A stretch of 64,000 nt of DNA, taken from contig JAFXPO010000007.1 in assembly GCA_017527825.1 (NCBI GenBank), forward strand, positions 1 to 64,000. Direction: 5' to 3'. A program made the position numbers and the translations under genes. This document shows, in pieces, positions 35,636-43,445 of the stretch. Source of the stretch: Oscillospiraceae bacterium (GTDB taxonomy: Bacteria > Bacillota > Clostridia > Oscillospirales > Oscillospiraceae). Every line of letters begins with the position of its first letter. The stretch's first letter is position 1. Under the pieces are notes generated by a model. The model was not told the DNA's origin. It made no database searches and saw only the letters and a program-made list of their open reading frames with translations.

Positions 35636-35676
35636 AGTTTAGCATATTTGACAGGACACGGCAAGCCGTTTATACT
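35636..35676. promoter_or_regulatory. Overlapping divergent promoters, PAP2 gene and HAD-like gene
   Basis: Plus strand: TTGACA (35648-35653), 17 bp, TATACT (35671-35676). Minus strand: TTGCCG (35664-35659), 17 bp, extended TG plus TAAACT (35641-35636). Each -35 lies inside the spacer of the other, so polymerases should compete. Confidence 0.65.
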
Positions 35677-35703
35677 GCTGAACAGGAAAGGTTGTGACAC
35701 GAT

Positions 35704-36132
35704 ATGCGGCTGCAAAGCGCGATATTTTCCATCGAAGACGCCCTTGTGGGGCACGAGGGCGTGGATAAGGTGCTCTCTATTTTGAAAATGGAGGGCGTCT
35801 GGATGTACGCCGTTACCGATCTCCCCCGCGCGGCGGCGGAGCAGGCGCTCCGTGACGCGGGTCTGTCCGACTACTTTCGCGGCGTCCTGACCGCGCAGGA
35901 GGCAGACTGCGCCGCTTCTGACGCGAGGATGTATGAAAAGGCGATGCGCCGCCTGCGCTCCACGCCGCGGGACACGGTGGTATTCGTCGGGCGCATGGAG
36001 GCGCTGGAACACGCAAAAGCCGCCGGGCTCCGCGTCGCGGCGGTGAAGGGCGCGGCGGACGCGGACGAGTGGGCGGCGATGTGCTCAGCCGCCGGGGAGA
36101 TCGTGGAGGACTACCTGGATTTTCTGTCGTGA
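35704..36132 (+). CDS. HAD-like protein lacking catalytic aspartates
   Basis: A 142-residue protein with the order of a HAD hydrolase core but no cap domain; usual members exceed 200 residues. Motif I reads AIFSIEDAL where IFDxDGTL is expected, so the nucleophile Asp is Ser and the second Asp is Glu. Motif II Thr is present in YAVTDLPRAAAEQAL. Motif IV reads VVFVGRMEALEHAKAAGLRV, with Arg and Glu where the metal-binding Asp residues should be. It is therefore probably inactive as a phosphatase and may bind a ligand or partner. There is no strong Shine-Dalgarno sequence (AAAGGTTGTGACACGAT). A near-consensus promoter shows it is expressed on its own. Confidence 0.7.
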   Translation: MRLQSAIFSIEDALVGHEGVDKVLSILKMEGVWMYAVTDLPRAAAEQALRDAGLSDYFRGVLTAQEADCAASDARMYEKAMRRLRSTPRDTVVFVGRMEALEHAKAAGLRVAAVKGAADADEWAAMCSAAGEIVEDYLDFLS

Positions 36133-36208
36133 TTTTGCAATTGACTGTAGCTTTTTTATAAAATTGTGGTAGAATAACCACGCGACTAAAGACAAAGGAA
36201 GAATCAAG

Positions 36209-36919
36209 ATGGATTTTACTGCCAACGACAAGAAAAACGTCACCATTGAGACCAGCACGGGTAGCTATGACCGCTGCGCCATTCAAACGCACTTCATCGA
36301 GATCGGCGAAGATTACAACGAGCTGGTGGAGCGCTACGTCAAGCCTCTCTGGCAGGAGGGCGACCTGCTCGCCATCAGCGAGAAGATCGTTTCGCTGTGC
36401 CAGAAGAACGTGGTCTACCGCAAGGATATGAAGATTTCATGGCTCGCGAAGTTCCTGAGTCGCTTCGCCACGCAGCACAACAGCGCGGGCATCGGCGTGG
36501 GCGACGTGTACAAGATGCAGTTTGCCATTGACCGCTGCGGCGCGTTCAAGGTGTTCTGGGCGGCGGTGTGCGCGGGCTTCGGAAAGCTCGTCGGCAAGAA
36601 GGGCATCTTCTACGATATGGTCGGCGACGAGGTGCGCGGGCTGGATGGCTTTTATCCCGACGTATTTCCCGTTTACGGCGAGTTCGGCATTCCGCTGCCG
36701 AAGAACCCGAACGGCGTGTGCAACGAGATCAGGGAAAAGACCGGCGTCTCGACCATGATCATCGACGCCAACGACTTCACCCGCGACATTCTCGGCAAGT
36801 CCGACGACGTGTCGCTCACGGACGAGCAGCTCTGCGAGATCATCCGCGACAACCCCGCGGGGCAGGACGACCAGTGCACGCCGTTTATTTTGATTCGGAA
36901 GAAGGAGACGGTTTCCTGA
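36209..36919 (+). CDS. CofE-like (F420-0:gamma-glutamyl ligase family) protein
   Basis: A 236-residue protein with the N-terminal CofE/FbiB signature: LWQEGDLLAISEKIVSLCQK, YDMVGDEVRGLDGFYPDVFP and VSTMIIDANDFTRDILG, followed by the C-terminal DNPAGQDDQCTPFILIRK. True CofE adds glutamates to coenzyme F420 in archaea and actinobacteria. Many Clostridia, which are not known to make F420, carry this homologue alone, so the amino-acid ligation substrate here is unknown. It has an AAAGGAAGAATCAAG site and two possible promoters upstream (TTGCAA-16-TATAAA at 36135-36162; extended TAGAAT at 36170-36175). Its stop codon lies in the end hairpin of repeat element A. Confidence 0.8.
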   Translation: MDFTANDKKNVTIETSTGSYDRCAIQTHFIEIGEDYNELVERYVKPLWQEGDLLAISEKIVSLCQKNVVYRKDMKISWLAKFLSRFATQHNSAGIGVGDVYKMQFAIDRCGAFKVFWAAVCAGFGKLVGKKGIFYDMVGDEVRGLDGFYPDVFPVYGEFGIPLPKNPNGVCNEIREKTGVSTMIIDANDFTRDILGKSDDVSLTDEQLCEIIRDNPAGQDDQCTPFILIRKKETVS

Positions 36920-37347
36920 CACCGCCTTTTCTCTTTCCTCTTGCGGAAAGAGAAAACGCGGTTTCAGACTTCCCCAAAAGAGAAAGGACGCTTACGCACC
37001 GCCGCGTGAGTGTCCTTTTTTCTGCGCAGTACGACACGCTGTTTTGTCCGAACGTCGCATTGACTTCCCTCGACCGCCGGACACCAGCCGGCCCCGCCGT
37101 GTGCAAGGCGGAACCGTGTACGTCGTTCGTTCCTGCAAAACGGCCCCCTTTGCGAAAGGGAGCCGTTTTCTGGGCTTTCTATCCCAAAGCCGGATCAAGG
37201 GGTGCATCGTCAGGATCGGAACGTCAAACAGCGTATCGTACTGCGCAGAAAAGAAAAACGCTTCCACGGCAGTCCGTGAAAGCGTTTTCTCTTTTTGGAA
37301 GTCTGAAACCGTTTTTCTCTTTCAAGAAAAGAGAAAAATGGTTTCAG
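36916..37347. repeat. Palindromic intergenic element, copy A
   Basis: 432 bp with no credible gene. It starts CTGACACCG and ends GGTTTCAG. Each end is a hairpin: 36916-36967 (23-bp arms, 21 paired) and 37303-37347 (~20-bp arms). Inside each end is a second hairpin (about 36984-37018 and 37253-37288). Inside those are long imperfect inverted arms (CAGTACGACACGCTGTTTT at 37027-37045 versus its reverse complement near 37225-37243). The centre has CCCCGCCGTGTGCAAGG (37092-37108), CGTCGTTCGTTCC (37121-37133) and an AAAACGGC...GCCGTTTT hairpin. Copy B at 60943-61363 is homologous in the opposite orientation. It sits exactly between convergent genes and overlaps both stop codons. Confidence 0.85.
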
Positions 37348-38237
37348 TTCGCACCCTCGGCGGCAGCCTTCTCCGCCGCCTTCTTCGCCGCAGCGGCGCG
37401 TTCGGCGGCAGCCTTTTGGGCAGCCTTGAACTTCTCCTTCTCCTCCGGGGTCGGGATCGGCTCGATGGCGTTCTTCGGACACGCCTTGGCGCACAGACCG
37501 CAGTTGACACACTTTTCGTAGTCAATCACCGCGACGTTGTTCACCACATGGATCGCGTCCTTCTTGCAGGTGCGCTCGCACATGCCGCAGGCGATGCAGG
37601 AGTTGGCGCAGACCTTCGTGACGGCAGGACCGCGGTCCTTGTTCGCGCAGTTGACGAACACCTTCTGCTTGTAGGGCACCTCGACGATGATGCGGCGCGG
37701 GCAAGCCTCACGGCAGGCGCCGCAGTTGGTGCACTTCTCCTTGTCGACCTCGGCGACGCCGTGGTCGTTGATGTGGATGGCGTCGAACTGGCACGCGGCG
37801 ACGCACTCGCCGAAGCCGAGACAGCCAAACTGACACGCGGTCGGACCGGCGGCGACCTTCGTCGCGGCGAGACAGCTGGGCGTGCCGACGTAGTCATAGC
37901 GCTTCACGCAGTTGTCACCGCCGTTGCAGATGACGTGGGCGACCTTCTTCTCGCCCGCGCCCGCCTCGACGCCCATGATGGCGGCGATCTTCGCCGCGCC
38001 CTCCGCGCCCGCGGGGGCGCATGCGGTGACGGGAGCCTTCCCGTTCAGGATCGCCTCGGCGCAGCCCGCGCAGCCGGGATAGCCGCAGCCGCCGCAGTTC
38101 GCGCCGGCGAGGGCGCTCTGAATCTCCGGGAGTCTGGGGTCGACCTTGACCTCGAAAATCTTCGCCGCGAAGGCGAGGATCAGACCGAAGATAATGGCGG
38201 TCACACCGAGGATCAAAACAGCATATACAATCGTCAT
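37344..38237 (-). CDS. rnfB: RNF complex subunit B (ferredoxin-type)
   Basis: RnfB receives electrons from reduced ferredoxin for the RNF complex (ferredoxin:NAD+ oxidoreductase that pumps Na+ or H+). The 297-residue protein has an N-terminal membrane helix (1-25), a 4Fe-4S domain with NCGGCGYPGCAGCAEA (Cys48, Cys51, Cys56), and then several ferredoxin clusters: CTNCGACREACP, CIACGMCERTC and CVNCGLCAKACP. The last ~30 residues are a Lys/Ala-rich tail. GGAGGGTAAGGAAT precedes the ATG. Last gene of rnfCDGEAB. The stop codon lies within the end hairpin of repeat element A. Confidence 0.97.
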   Translation of the reverse strand: MTIVYAVLILGVTAIIFGLILAFAAKIFEVKVDPRLPEIQSALAGANCGGCGYPGCAGCAEAILNGKAPVTACAPAGAEGAAKIAAIMGVEAGAGEKKVAHVICNGGDNCVKRYDYVGTPSCLAATKVAAGPTACQFGCLGFGECVAACQFDAIHINDHGVAEVDKEKCTNCGACREACPRRIIVEVPYKQKVFVNCANKDRGPAVTKVCANSCIACGMCERTCKKDAIHVVNNVAVIDYEKCVNCGLCAKACPKNAIEPIPTPEEKEKFKAAQKAAAERAAAAKKAAEKAAAEGAN

Positions 38238-38252
38238 ATTCCTTACCCTCCC

Positions 38253-38843
38253 TTACATCGGCCAGACCTGCAGACCGGAGAAGCCCATGAAGGCAAGCGC
38301 CAGCAGGCCGGAGGTGATCAGCGCGATGGGGAAGCCCTCAAAGGATTCGGGATAGTCCGCGAACTCCGTGCGCTCGCGCACCGTGGAGAACAGGTAGATC
38401 GCCAGCAGGAAGCCGAGACCGCCGGTGACGCCGTAGACCACGGATTCGAAGAAGTTGTACTCGTTCTGCACGTTCAGCAGCGCAACGCCCAGCACCGCGC
38501 AGTTGGTGGTGATCAGCGGCAGGTACACGCCCAGCGCCGTATACAGCGACGGCATGGACTTCTTGAGGAACATCTCGATGAACTGCACCAGCGACGCGAT
38601 GACCAGAATGAACGCCACGGTCTGCATAAACTCCAGACCCAGCGCCACGAGGATCAGGTTCACCGCGTAGGTGATGGCGGAGGCGATGCCCATGACGAAG
38701 GTCACCGCGAGACCCATGCCGATGGCGGTATCCGACTTCTTGGACACGCCGAGGAACGGGCAGATGCCGAGGAATTGCGCGAAGATGAAGTTATTGGTCA
38801 AAATCGCGCCGAGGGAGATGGCGAGCAATGTTGTGATTTTCAT
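38253..38843 (-). CDS. rnfA: RNF complex subunit A
   Basis: Integral membrane subunit, 196 residues with six helices, homologous to RnfE and NqrE; together RnfA and RnfE form the ion-translocating core with an iron-sulphur centre between them. Conserved segments: NNFIFAQFLGICPFLGVSKK with the cluster Cys, and the second inverted half ITTNCAVLGVALLN. Starts within the rnfE stop (ATGA overlap). Confidence 0.97.
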   Translation of the reverse strand: MKITTLLAISLGAILTNNFIFAQFLGICPFLGVSKKSDTAIGMGLAVTFVMGIASAITYAVNLILVALGLEFMQTVAFILVIASLVQFIEMFLKKSMPSLYTALGVYLPLITTNCAVLGVALLNVQNEYNFFESVVYGVTGGLGFLLAIYLFSTVRERTEFADYPESFEGFPIALITSGLLALAFMGFSGLQVWPM

Positions 38844-39460
38844 GCCTTCTCAGCCTCCTTCTTTTTCTTTTCCGCCTTCTTGAGGCCCCACTGCATCGCG
38901 GCGATCAGCGCGCCGAGGCAGAGGAAGCCGCCCACCGGCAGCACCAGAATGCCCGCCGGGACGTAGCTCTTGGGCATGATCTGCACGCCGAAGAGCGTGC
39001 CGGCGCCCAGCAGCTCGCGGAAGAAGCACAGCACCAGCAGCACGGCGGTGTAGCCGATGCCCTGGCAGATGCCGTCCACCGCGGAGGCGAGGACGGTGTT
39101 CTTGCTGGCGAACGCCTCGGCGCGGCCGAGGATGATGCAGTTGACGACGATCAGCGGGATGAACACGCCCAGCGACTTCGCGATTGCCGGGAAGAACGCC
39201 TGCAAGCTCAGATCGACCATGGTGACGAAGCCCGCGATGACGACGATGAAGCAGGCGATGCGCACCTCATCGGGGATGACCTTGCGCAGCAGCGCGATGA
39301 AGATGTTTGCCAGCGTCAGGATGACGGTGACGGAGAGGCCCATGCCGATACCGTTCGCCATCGAGGTGGTGATGGCAAGCGTGGAGCACATGCCCAGCAG
39401 CTGCACGGTAACGGGGTTGTTGGTCAGAAGACCTTCCTTGAACTGTTTACCGAAATTCAT
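38840..39460 (-). CDS. rnfE: RNF complex subunit E
   Basis: A 206-residue membrane subunit paralogous to RnfA. Conserved NNPVTVQLLGMCSTLAITTS and LIVVNCIILGRAEAFASKN each hold a cysteine. I chose ATG 39460 because GGGAGGACACAGAT lies just upstream; the frame is open seven codons further to a TTG. It ends in a basic tail (KKAEKKKKEAEKA). Gap of 17 bp after rnfG. Confidence 0.96.
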   Translation of the reverse strand: MNFGKQFKEGLLTNNPVTVQLLGMCSTLAITTSMANGIGMGLSVTVILTLANIFIALLRKVIPDEVRIACFIVVIAGFVTMVDLSLQAFFPAIAKSLGVFIPLIVVNCIILGRAEAFASKNTVLASAVDGICQGIGYTAVLLVLCFFRELLGAGTLFGVQIMPKSYVPAGILVLPVGGFLCLGALIAAMQWGLKKAEKKKKEAEKA

Positions 39461-39477
39461 ATCTGTGTCCTCCCTTC

Positions 39478-40068
39478 TCAAGCGATCGCTTCCGCGACGG
39501 CGAGCGCCGCGTTGACGCCCTTGGTCACGCCCTTGGAGGAAACCGTCGCGCCGGAGATGGCGTCGACCGTCTTGCCCACGATCAGCGTACCCGCGCCGGA
39601 CATGCCGATGAACTGATCCAGCACACCTTCGCCGGAGGGCAGCGCGTTGTTCTCCATGACCTTGGAGCCGATGCCCGCAGTCTCCTTGTTGTTGACGATG
39701 GACACGCCGGTGACCGCGTTATCCGCGTCCACGCCGACGATCATCTCAATGTTGCCCTGGGAGCCGGAGGCGACGACCTTGAAGGCGTAGCCGATCTTCT
39801 CGCCCGCCGCCTTGACCTCGTACGCCTCGGTCAGCTTCGCGCCGGCGGCGGAGGCGGTGGCGGTCATGGCGTCGGTCAGCGCCAGCGGCGCGAACTCGTC
39901 CGCGCCCTCGGACACAGCGTTGAGGGACGCTTCGGTGTTGGCGGCGTTGATCGCCGCGATCTTGTCCGCCGTGATGGCGTTCACGCCGCCGAGCAGCGCG
40001 GAGACCACAAGGCAGATGGCGGTCAGCGTACCGGCGACCCGAATGATGAACTTGCTGTCAATTTTCAT
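39478..40068 (-). CDS. rnfG: RNF complex subunit G (covalent FMN)
   Basis: A 196-residue subunit with one N-terminal membrane helix (residues 8-30) and an extracytoplasmic FMN-binding domain. The covalent flavin site is in DAISGATVSSKGVTKGV, where the Thr of SGAT carries FMN. ATGA overlap with rnfD. Confidence 0.96.
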   Translation of the reverse strand: MKIDSKFIIRVAGTLTAICLVVSALLGGVNAITADKIAAINAANTEASLNAVSEGADEFAPLALTDAMTATASAAGAKLTEAYEVKAAGEKIGYAFKVVASGSQGNIEMIVGVDADNAVTGVSIVNNKETAGIGSKVMENNALPSGEGVLDQFIGMSGAGTLIVGKTVDAISGATVSSKGVTKGVNAALAVAEAIA

Positions 40069-41081
40069 TTCTTCGCTGCCTCCTTTACCACGCCAAACCG
40101 GGTGGGCTTGATGTGACGGTCAATGATCCAGGTGGTGCAGTTCATCAGCAGAATGGAGTAGCACACGCCCTCCGGGAACGAGCCGAACGTGCGGATGAAC
40201 ACCGTGATGAGACCGCAGCCCACGCCGAAGATGAGCTGACCGGTTTTCGTGACGGGGCTGGTGACGTAGTCGGTCGCCATGAAGAACGCGCCGAGCATCA
40301 GTCCGCCGCCGAACACGCTGTAGAGCATGTACTGCACAGGGTCGTTGCCGTGGGGGAAAACCAGCGCGAGCAGCGCCACCGTGCCGATGTACGCCACGGG
40401 AATGTGCCAGGAGATGACCTTGCGGAAGATGAGGTACAGTCCGCCGAAGAGCAGCATCATCGCGGAGATCTCACCGGCGCTGCCGCCGATGAAGCCGATG
40501 AACATGTCGCTGACGCTGTAGGTGGCGGTGAGGCCGGCGAAGTCCTCGCCGATCTGCGCCATCGGTGTCGCCGCGGTCAGACCGTCAAGGCTCTGGCCGA
40601 TGAGGGACACGGGCGCCTTGACGCCCTGCGCGTTGTTGGGGTCGAACCACGTCGTCATCTGGGACGCGTAGCACGCCACCAGCGCGGCGCGGCCAGCGAG
40701 GGCGGGGTTCATGAAGTTCTTGCCGAGGCCGCCGTAGAGCTGCTTGACGACCACGATGGCGAAGAAGTTGCCCAGCACCAGCATCCAGTACGGAAGCGTC
40801 ACGGGGCAGACCATCGAGAGCAGCAGACCCGTGACGGCGGCGCTGAGGTCGCCGAGCATCTGGGGCTTGTGGAGCGCCTTGCGGTACAGCCACTCCCAGC
40901 ACATCGCGCTGCCGACGGACACGATAGCGGCGATGAGCGCGCGGAAGCCGAAGCGGTAGATCGACCACACCAGCGCGGGACACAGCGCGACGATCACATC
41001 CAGCATGATCGAGCGGGTATCGTCGTTGCTGCGGATGTGGGGGTTCGAGGAAGCAATGAGTTTCAACGCCTTGTAATCCAT
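40065..41081 (-). CDS. rnfD: RNF complex subunit D (covalent FMN)
   Basis: A 338-residue polytopic subunit (nine or ten helices), NqrB homologue. The flavin attachment region reads DGLTAATPMAQ. Other conserved segments are GGLGKNFMNPALAGRAALV and GAFFMATDYVTSPVTKTGQ, then FIRTFGSFPEGVCYSILLMN. Seven bases after rnfC. Confidence 0.97.
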   Translation of the reverse strand: MDYKALKLIASSNPHIRSNDDTRSIMLDVIVALCPALVWSIYRFGFRALIAAIVSVGSAMCWEWLYRKALHKPQMLGDLSAAVTGLLLSMVCPVTLPYWMLVLGNFFAIVVVKQLYGGLGKNFMNPALAGRAALVACYASQMTTWFDPNNAQGVKAPVSLIGQSLDGLTAATPMAQIGEDFAGLTATYSVSDMFIGFIGGSAGEISAMMLLFGGLYLIFRKVISWHIPVAYIGTVALLALVFPHGNDPVQYMLYSVFGGGLMLGAFFMATDYVTSPVTKTGQLIFGVGCGLITVFIRTFGSFPEGVCYSILLMNCTTWIIDRHIKPTRFGVVKEAAKK

Positions 41082-41088
41082 AACCCGC

Positions 41089-42453
41089 TCACGCTCCTTT
41101 CTTCTCCGCCGCAGCCTTCTCAGCCTCCGCGGCGGCTTTTTTCTTCATGGCGTCGTCCTTGACCATCTGCTTGCCCGCCTTGAACGACTGGGTCAGGTGC
41201 AGGCGGCCGGGACAGATGTACGCGCAGGCGCCGCACTCCATGCAGTCCATGATGTTGGCGGCGTTGAGGTCGTCAACGCGCTTCTTCTGCACATACATAT
41301 ATAAATAGAGAGGCTCCAGATGCATGGGACACGCCTCGACGCAGCGGCCGCAGCGGATGCAGGTCGGGTTGTCGGAGACCTTGTTCTCGTCGGCGGCGAA
41401 CGCGAGCAGCGAGCCCATGCCCTTGGTGACAGAGATGTCCGTCGTGTACTGCGCCATGCCCATCATCGGACCGCCGGCGATGAGCTTAAAGGTACCGTCC
41501 TTCAAGCCGCCGCAGGCATCCAGCACCAGGCTCACCGGCGTGCCGATGGGACATTCGATGTTCTTCGGCTCGTTGACGCCGGAGCCGGAGACGGTGACGA
41601 CCTTGCGCACCACGGGCATACCGGTGGTCATCGCCTTGTAAATGGAGCAGACCGAGTTGATGTTGAACACCGCGCAGCCGATGGCGCTGGGCAGTCCGCC
41701 CGGCGGCACCTGCCTGCCGGTGATCGCCTGGCACAGCTGCTTCTCGCCGCCCTGGGGATAGCGGGTGTGCAGGGGCTGCACCACGACCGGCGCCTTCATC
41801 TCGTCAATGGTCTTATTCAGGGAATCGATACCGTTGCGCTTGTTCATCTCCACGCCGATGATGACCTTGTCCACGCCGAACATCTTCGCGAGGAAGCGGC
41901 AGCCGCCGACGATCTGTTCCGGACGCTCCAGCATGGCGCGGTGGTCGCCGGTGATATACGGCTCGCACTCCGCGCCGTTGATGATGACCGTGTTCACCTG
42001 ACCGATGCCGCCGGAAATCTTGACGTGAGTGGGGAACGTCGCGCCGCCCATGCCGACGATACCGGCATTTTTGACGATCTCGATCATTTCCTCCACGCTG
42101 AGCAGATCCGGGTTCTCCGGTGCCACGACCTCTTCGCTGACCTCGTCCTGAAAATCGTTGTCGATCACCACGGACATCACGTCGCCGCCCATCGAGTACG
42201 GGCGCGGCTCCACCGCCGTCACCGTGCCGGAGACCGACGCGTGAATGGGAGCGCCAAGACCTTTTGTTTCGCCGATCTTCTGACCGACCTTGACATGGTC
42301 GCCCTTCTTCACGATCGGTGCGCAGGGTGCGCCGAAGTGCTGGGACATCGGGATGATGACCTGCTTCGGCGGCGCAAGCTGCTCGATGGCCTTTTCATTG
42401 GTTGCGGCTTTCATGTCATTGGGATGAACGCCGCCAAAGAACGCTTTTGCCAT
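41089..42453 (-). CDS. rnfC: RNF complex subunit C (NADH/NAD+ site, Fe-S)
   Basis: A 454-residue peripheral subunit that exchanges electrons with NAD. Order: N-terminal RnfC barrel (KKGDHVKVGQKIGETKGLGA), NADH-quinone oxidoreductase-like FMN/NAD domain (GIVGMGGATFPTHVKIS), SLBB domain, then two 4Fe-4S clusters CIRCGRCVEACP and CMECGACAYICP, and a basic Ala-rich tail. First gene of the operon; GAGGTGAGACA precedes the ATG. Confidence 0.97.
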   Translation of the reverse strand: MAKAFFGGVHPNDMKAATNEKAIEQLAPPKQVIIPMSQHFGAPCAPIVKKGDHVKVGQKIGETKGLGAPIHASVSGTVTAVEPRPYSMGGDVMSVVIDNDFQDEVSEEVVAPENPDLLSVEEMIEIVKNAGIVGMGGATFPTHVKISGGIGQVNTVIINGAECEPYITGDHRAMLERPEQIVGGCRFLAKMFGVDKVIIGVEMNKRNGIDSLNKTIDEMKAPVVVQPLHTRYPQGGEKQLCQAITGRQVPPGGLPSAIGCAVFNINSVCSIYKAMTTGMPVVRKVVTVSGSGVNEPKNIECPIGTPVSLVLDACGGLKDGTFKLIAGGPMMGMAQYTTDISVTKGMGSLLAFAADENKVSDNPTCIRCGRCVEACPMHLEPLYLYMYVQKKRVDDLNAANIMDCMECGACAYICPGRLHLTQSFKAGKQMVKDDAMKKKAAAEAEKAAAEKKGA

Positions 42454-42519
42454 TGTCTCACCTCATCTTTTTTCCACAGGCAGTTCGGCAAATACCGACA
42501 CTGCCCCAAAATTGGATTG

Positions 42520-42548
42520 ATTATATCGCAGTTTGTGATTCTTGTCCA
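42520..42548 (-). promoter_or_regulatory. Promoter of rnfCDGEAB
   Basis: Minus-strand TGGACA (42548-42543), 17-bp spacer, TATAAT (42525-42520), giving a ~65-nt leader. Confidence 0.7.
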
Positions 42549-42605
42549 GTTGATTCTCTGGTATGACAGCATTTTTTGGCACAATCTCTGTTTTCCCGGT
42601 TGGAT

Positions 42606-42634
42606 TTGCCTTTTTTCGTTTTTTGTGCTATGGT
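42606..42634 (+). promoter_or_regulatory. Promoter of the DUF975 gene
   Basis: TTGCCT (42606-42611), 17-bp spacer, extended TG plus TATGGT (42629-42634), 31 bp before the start codon. Confidence 0.5.
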
Positions 42635-42665
42635 ATGGTATCCGTTTCTCTGGGGAGGTCTGCCC

Positions 42666-43409
42666 ATGCCCGATTCCTTTGATCCGCGCGCGCTGAAAGA
42701 ATCCGCGTGGCGCCTGATGCGCACCGCCCGCGTTCTGCCGCTGCGCATGACGGCGCTGCTGCTCGCCGTTACCCTCGGTCTCAATCTCATCGGCGTCGCC
42801 GCCGGAAGGCTGACGCCCGCCGCAAACGTGAACGGCTTGTCGTTTTCTTTCTTTGACGTGCTGATCCTGCTGATCTCCGCCGTGCTGAACGCGGGGCATC
42901 TGCTCTACTGCCTGCGGGTACGCCGGGGCGCGTCGCTGCCCTATGACAGCCTGTTCGACGCCTTCCCCTTCGCGGGTAAGGTGGTGCTGCTGGACGTGGT
43001 GCTGTGGTCGCTGGTCGTTCTGGGCTTTTCGCTGTTCATCGTGCCGGGCGTCCTGTTGCTGTTCTCCTACGCCATGGCGATGCTGCACCTTGTGGACGAG
43101 CCGGAGCTGGGCGTATTTGAGGCGCTGCGCCGCAGCCGCGCGGAGATGCGCGGGCACAAGTGGCAGCTCTTTCAGCTCTACCTGAGCTTCTGGCCGCTGC
43201 TGCTGGCGGAGATGGCCGTCTTTTCCCTCTGCCAGTTTACGCTCGGTCCCGCGCTGCCAAACTCCGCGCTGGGCGACGCGCTCTACATCCTCATCAGCGG
43301 AGCGCTGCTGGCGCTGGTGGAAATCTTCCTCACGCCGTACCTGCGGCTGTCGCAGGCGGGCTTCTACGAACTGGTGAAAATCCCCACCCCAAAAGAGGAC
43401 GCCCTGTAA
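42666..43409 (+). CDS. DUF975 family membrane protein
   Basis: A 247-residue protein with about five or six membrane helices. The conserved DUF975 pattern is visible: an amphipathic start DPRALKESAWRLMRTARV, helices near 35-55 and 65-85, and the soluble loop SLFDAFPFAGK. Then come FIVPGVLLLFSYAMAMLHLV and ALRRSRAEMRGHKWQLFQLY, a motif also seen in glycerophosphoryl diester phosphodiesterase membrane domains. Function unknown. ATG 42666 is chosen for GGGGAGGTCTGCCC; the frame is open 30 codons earlier. Convergent with mnmG. Confidence 0.88.
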   Translation: MPDSFDPRALKESAWRLMRTARVLPLRMTALLLAVTLGLNLIGVAAGRLTPAANVNGLSFSFFDVLILLISAVLNAGHLLYCLRVRRGASLPYDSLFDAFPFAGKVVLLDVVLWSLVVLGFSLFIVPGVLLLFSYAMAMLHLVDEPELGVFEALRRSRAEMRGHKWQLFQLYLSFWPLLLAEMAVFSLCQFTLGPALPNSALGDALYILISGALLALVEIFLTPYLRLSQAGFYELVKIPTPKEDAL

Positions 43410-43410
43410 C

Positions 43411-43445
43411 GCAAAACCTCCCGCCTGACGGCGGGAGGTTTTTTC
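43411..43445. terminator. Bidirectional terminator, DUF975 gene / mnmG
   Basis: AAAACCTCCCGCC/GGCGGGAGGTTTTTT hairpin between convergent genes. Confidence 0.9.
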
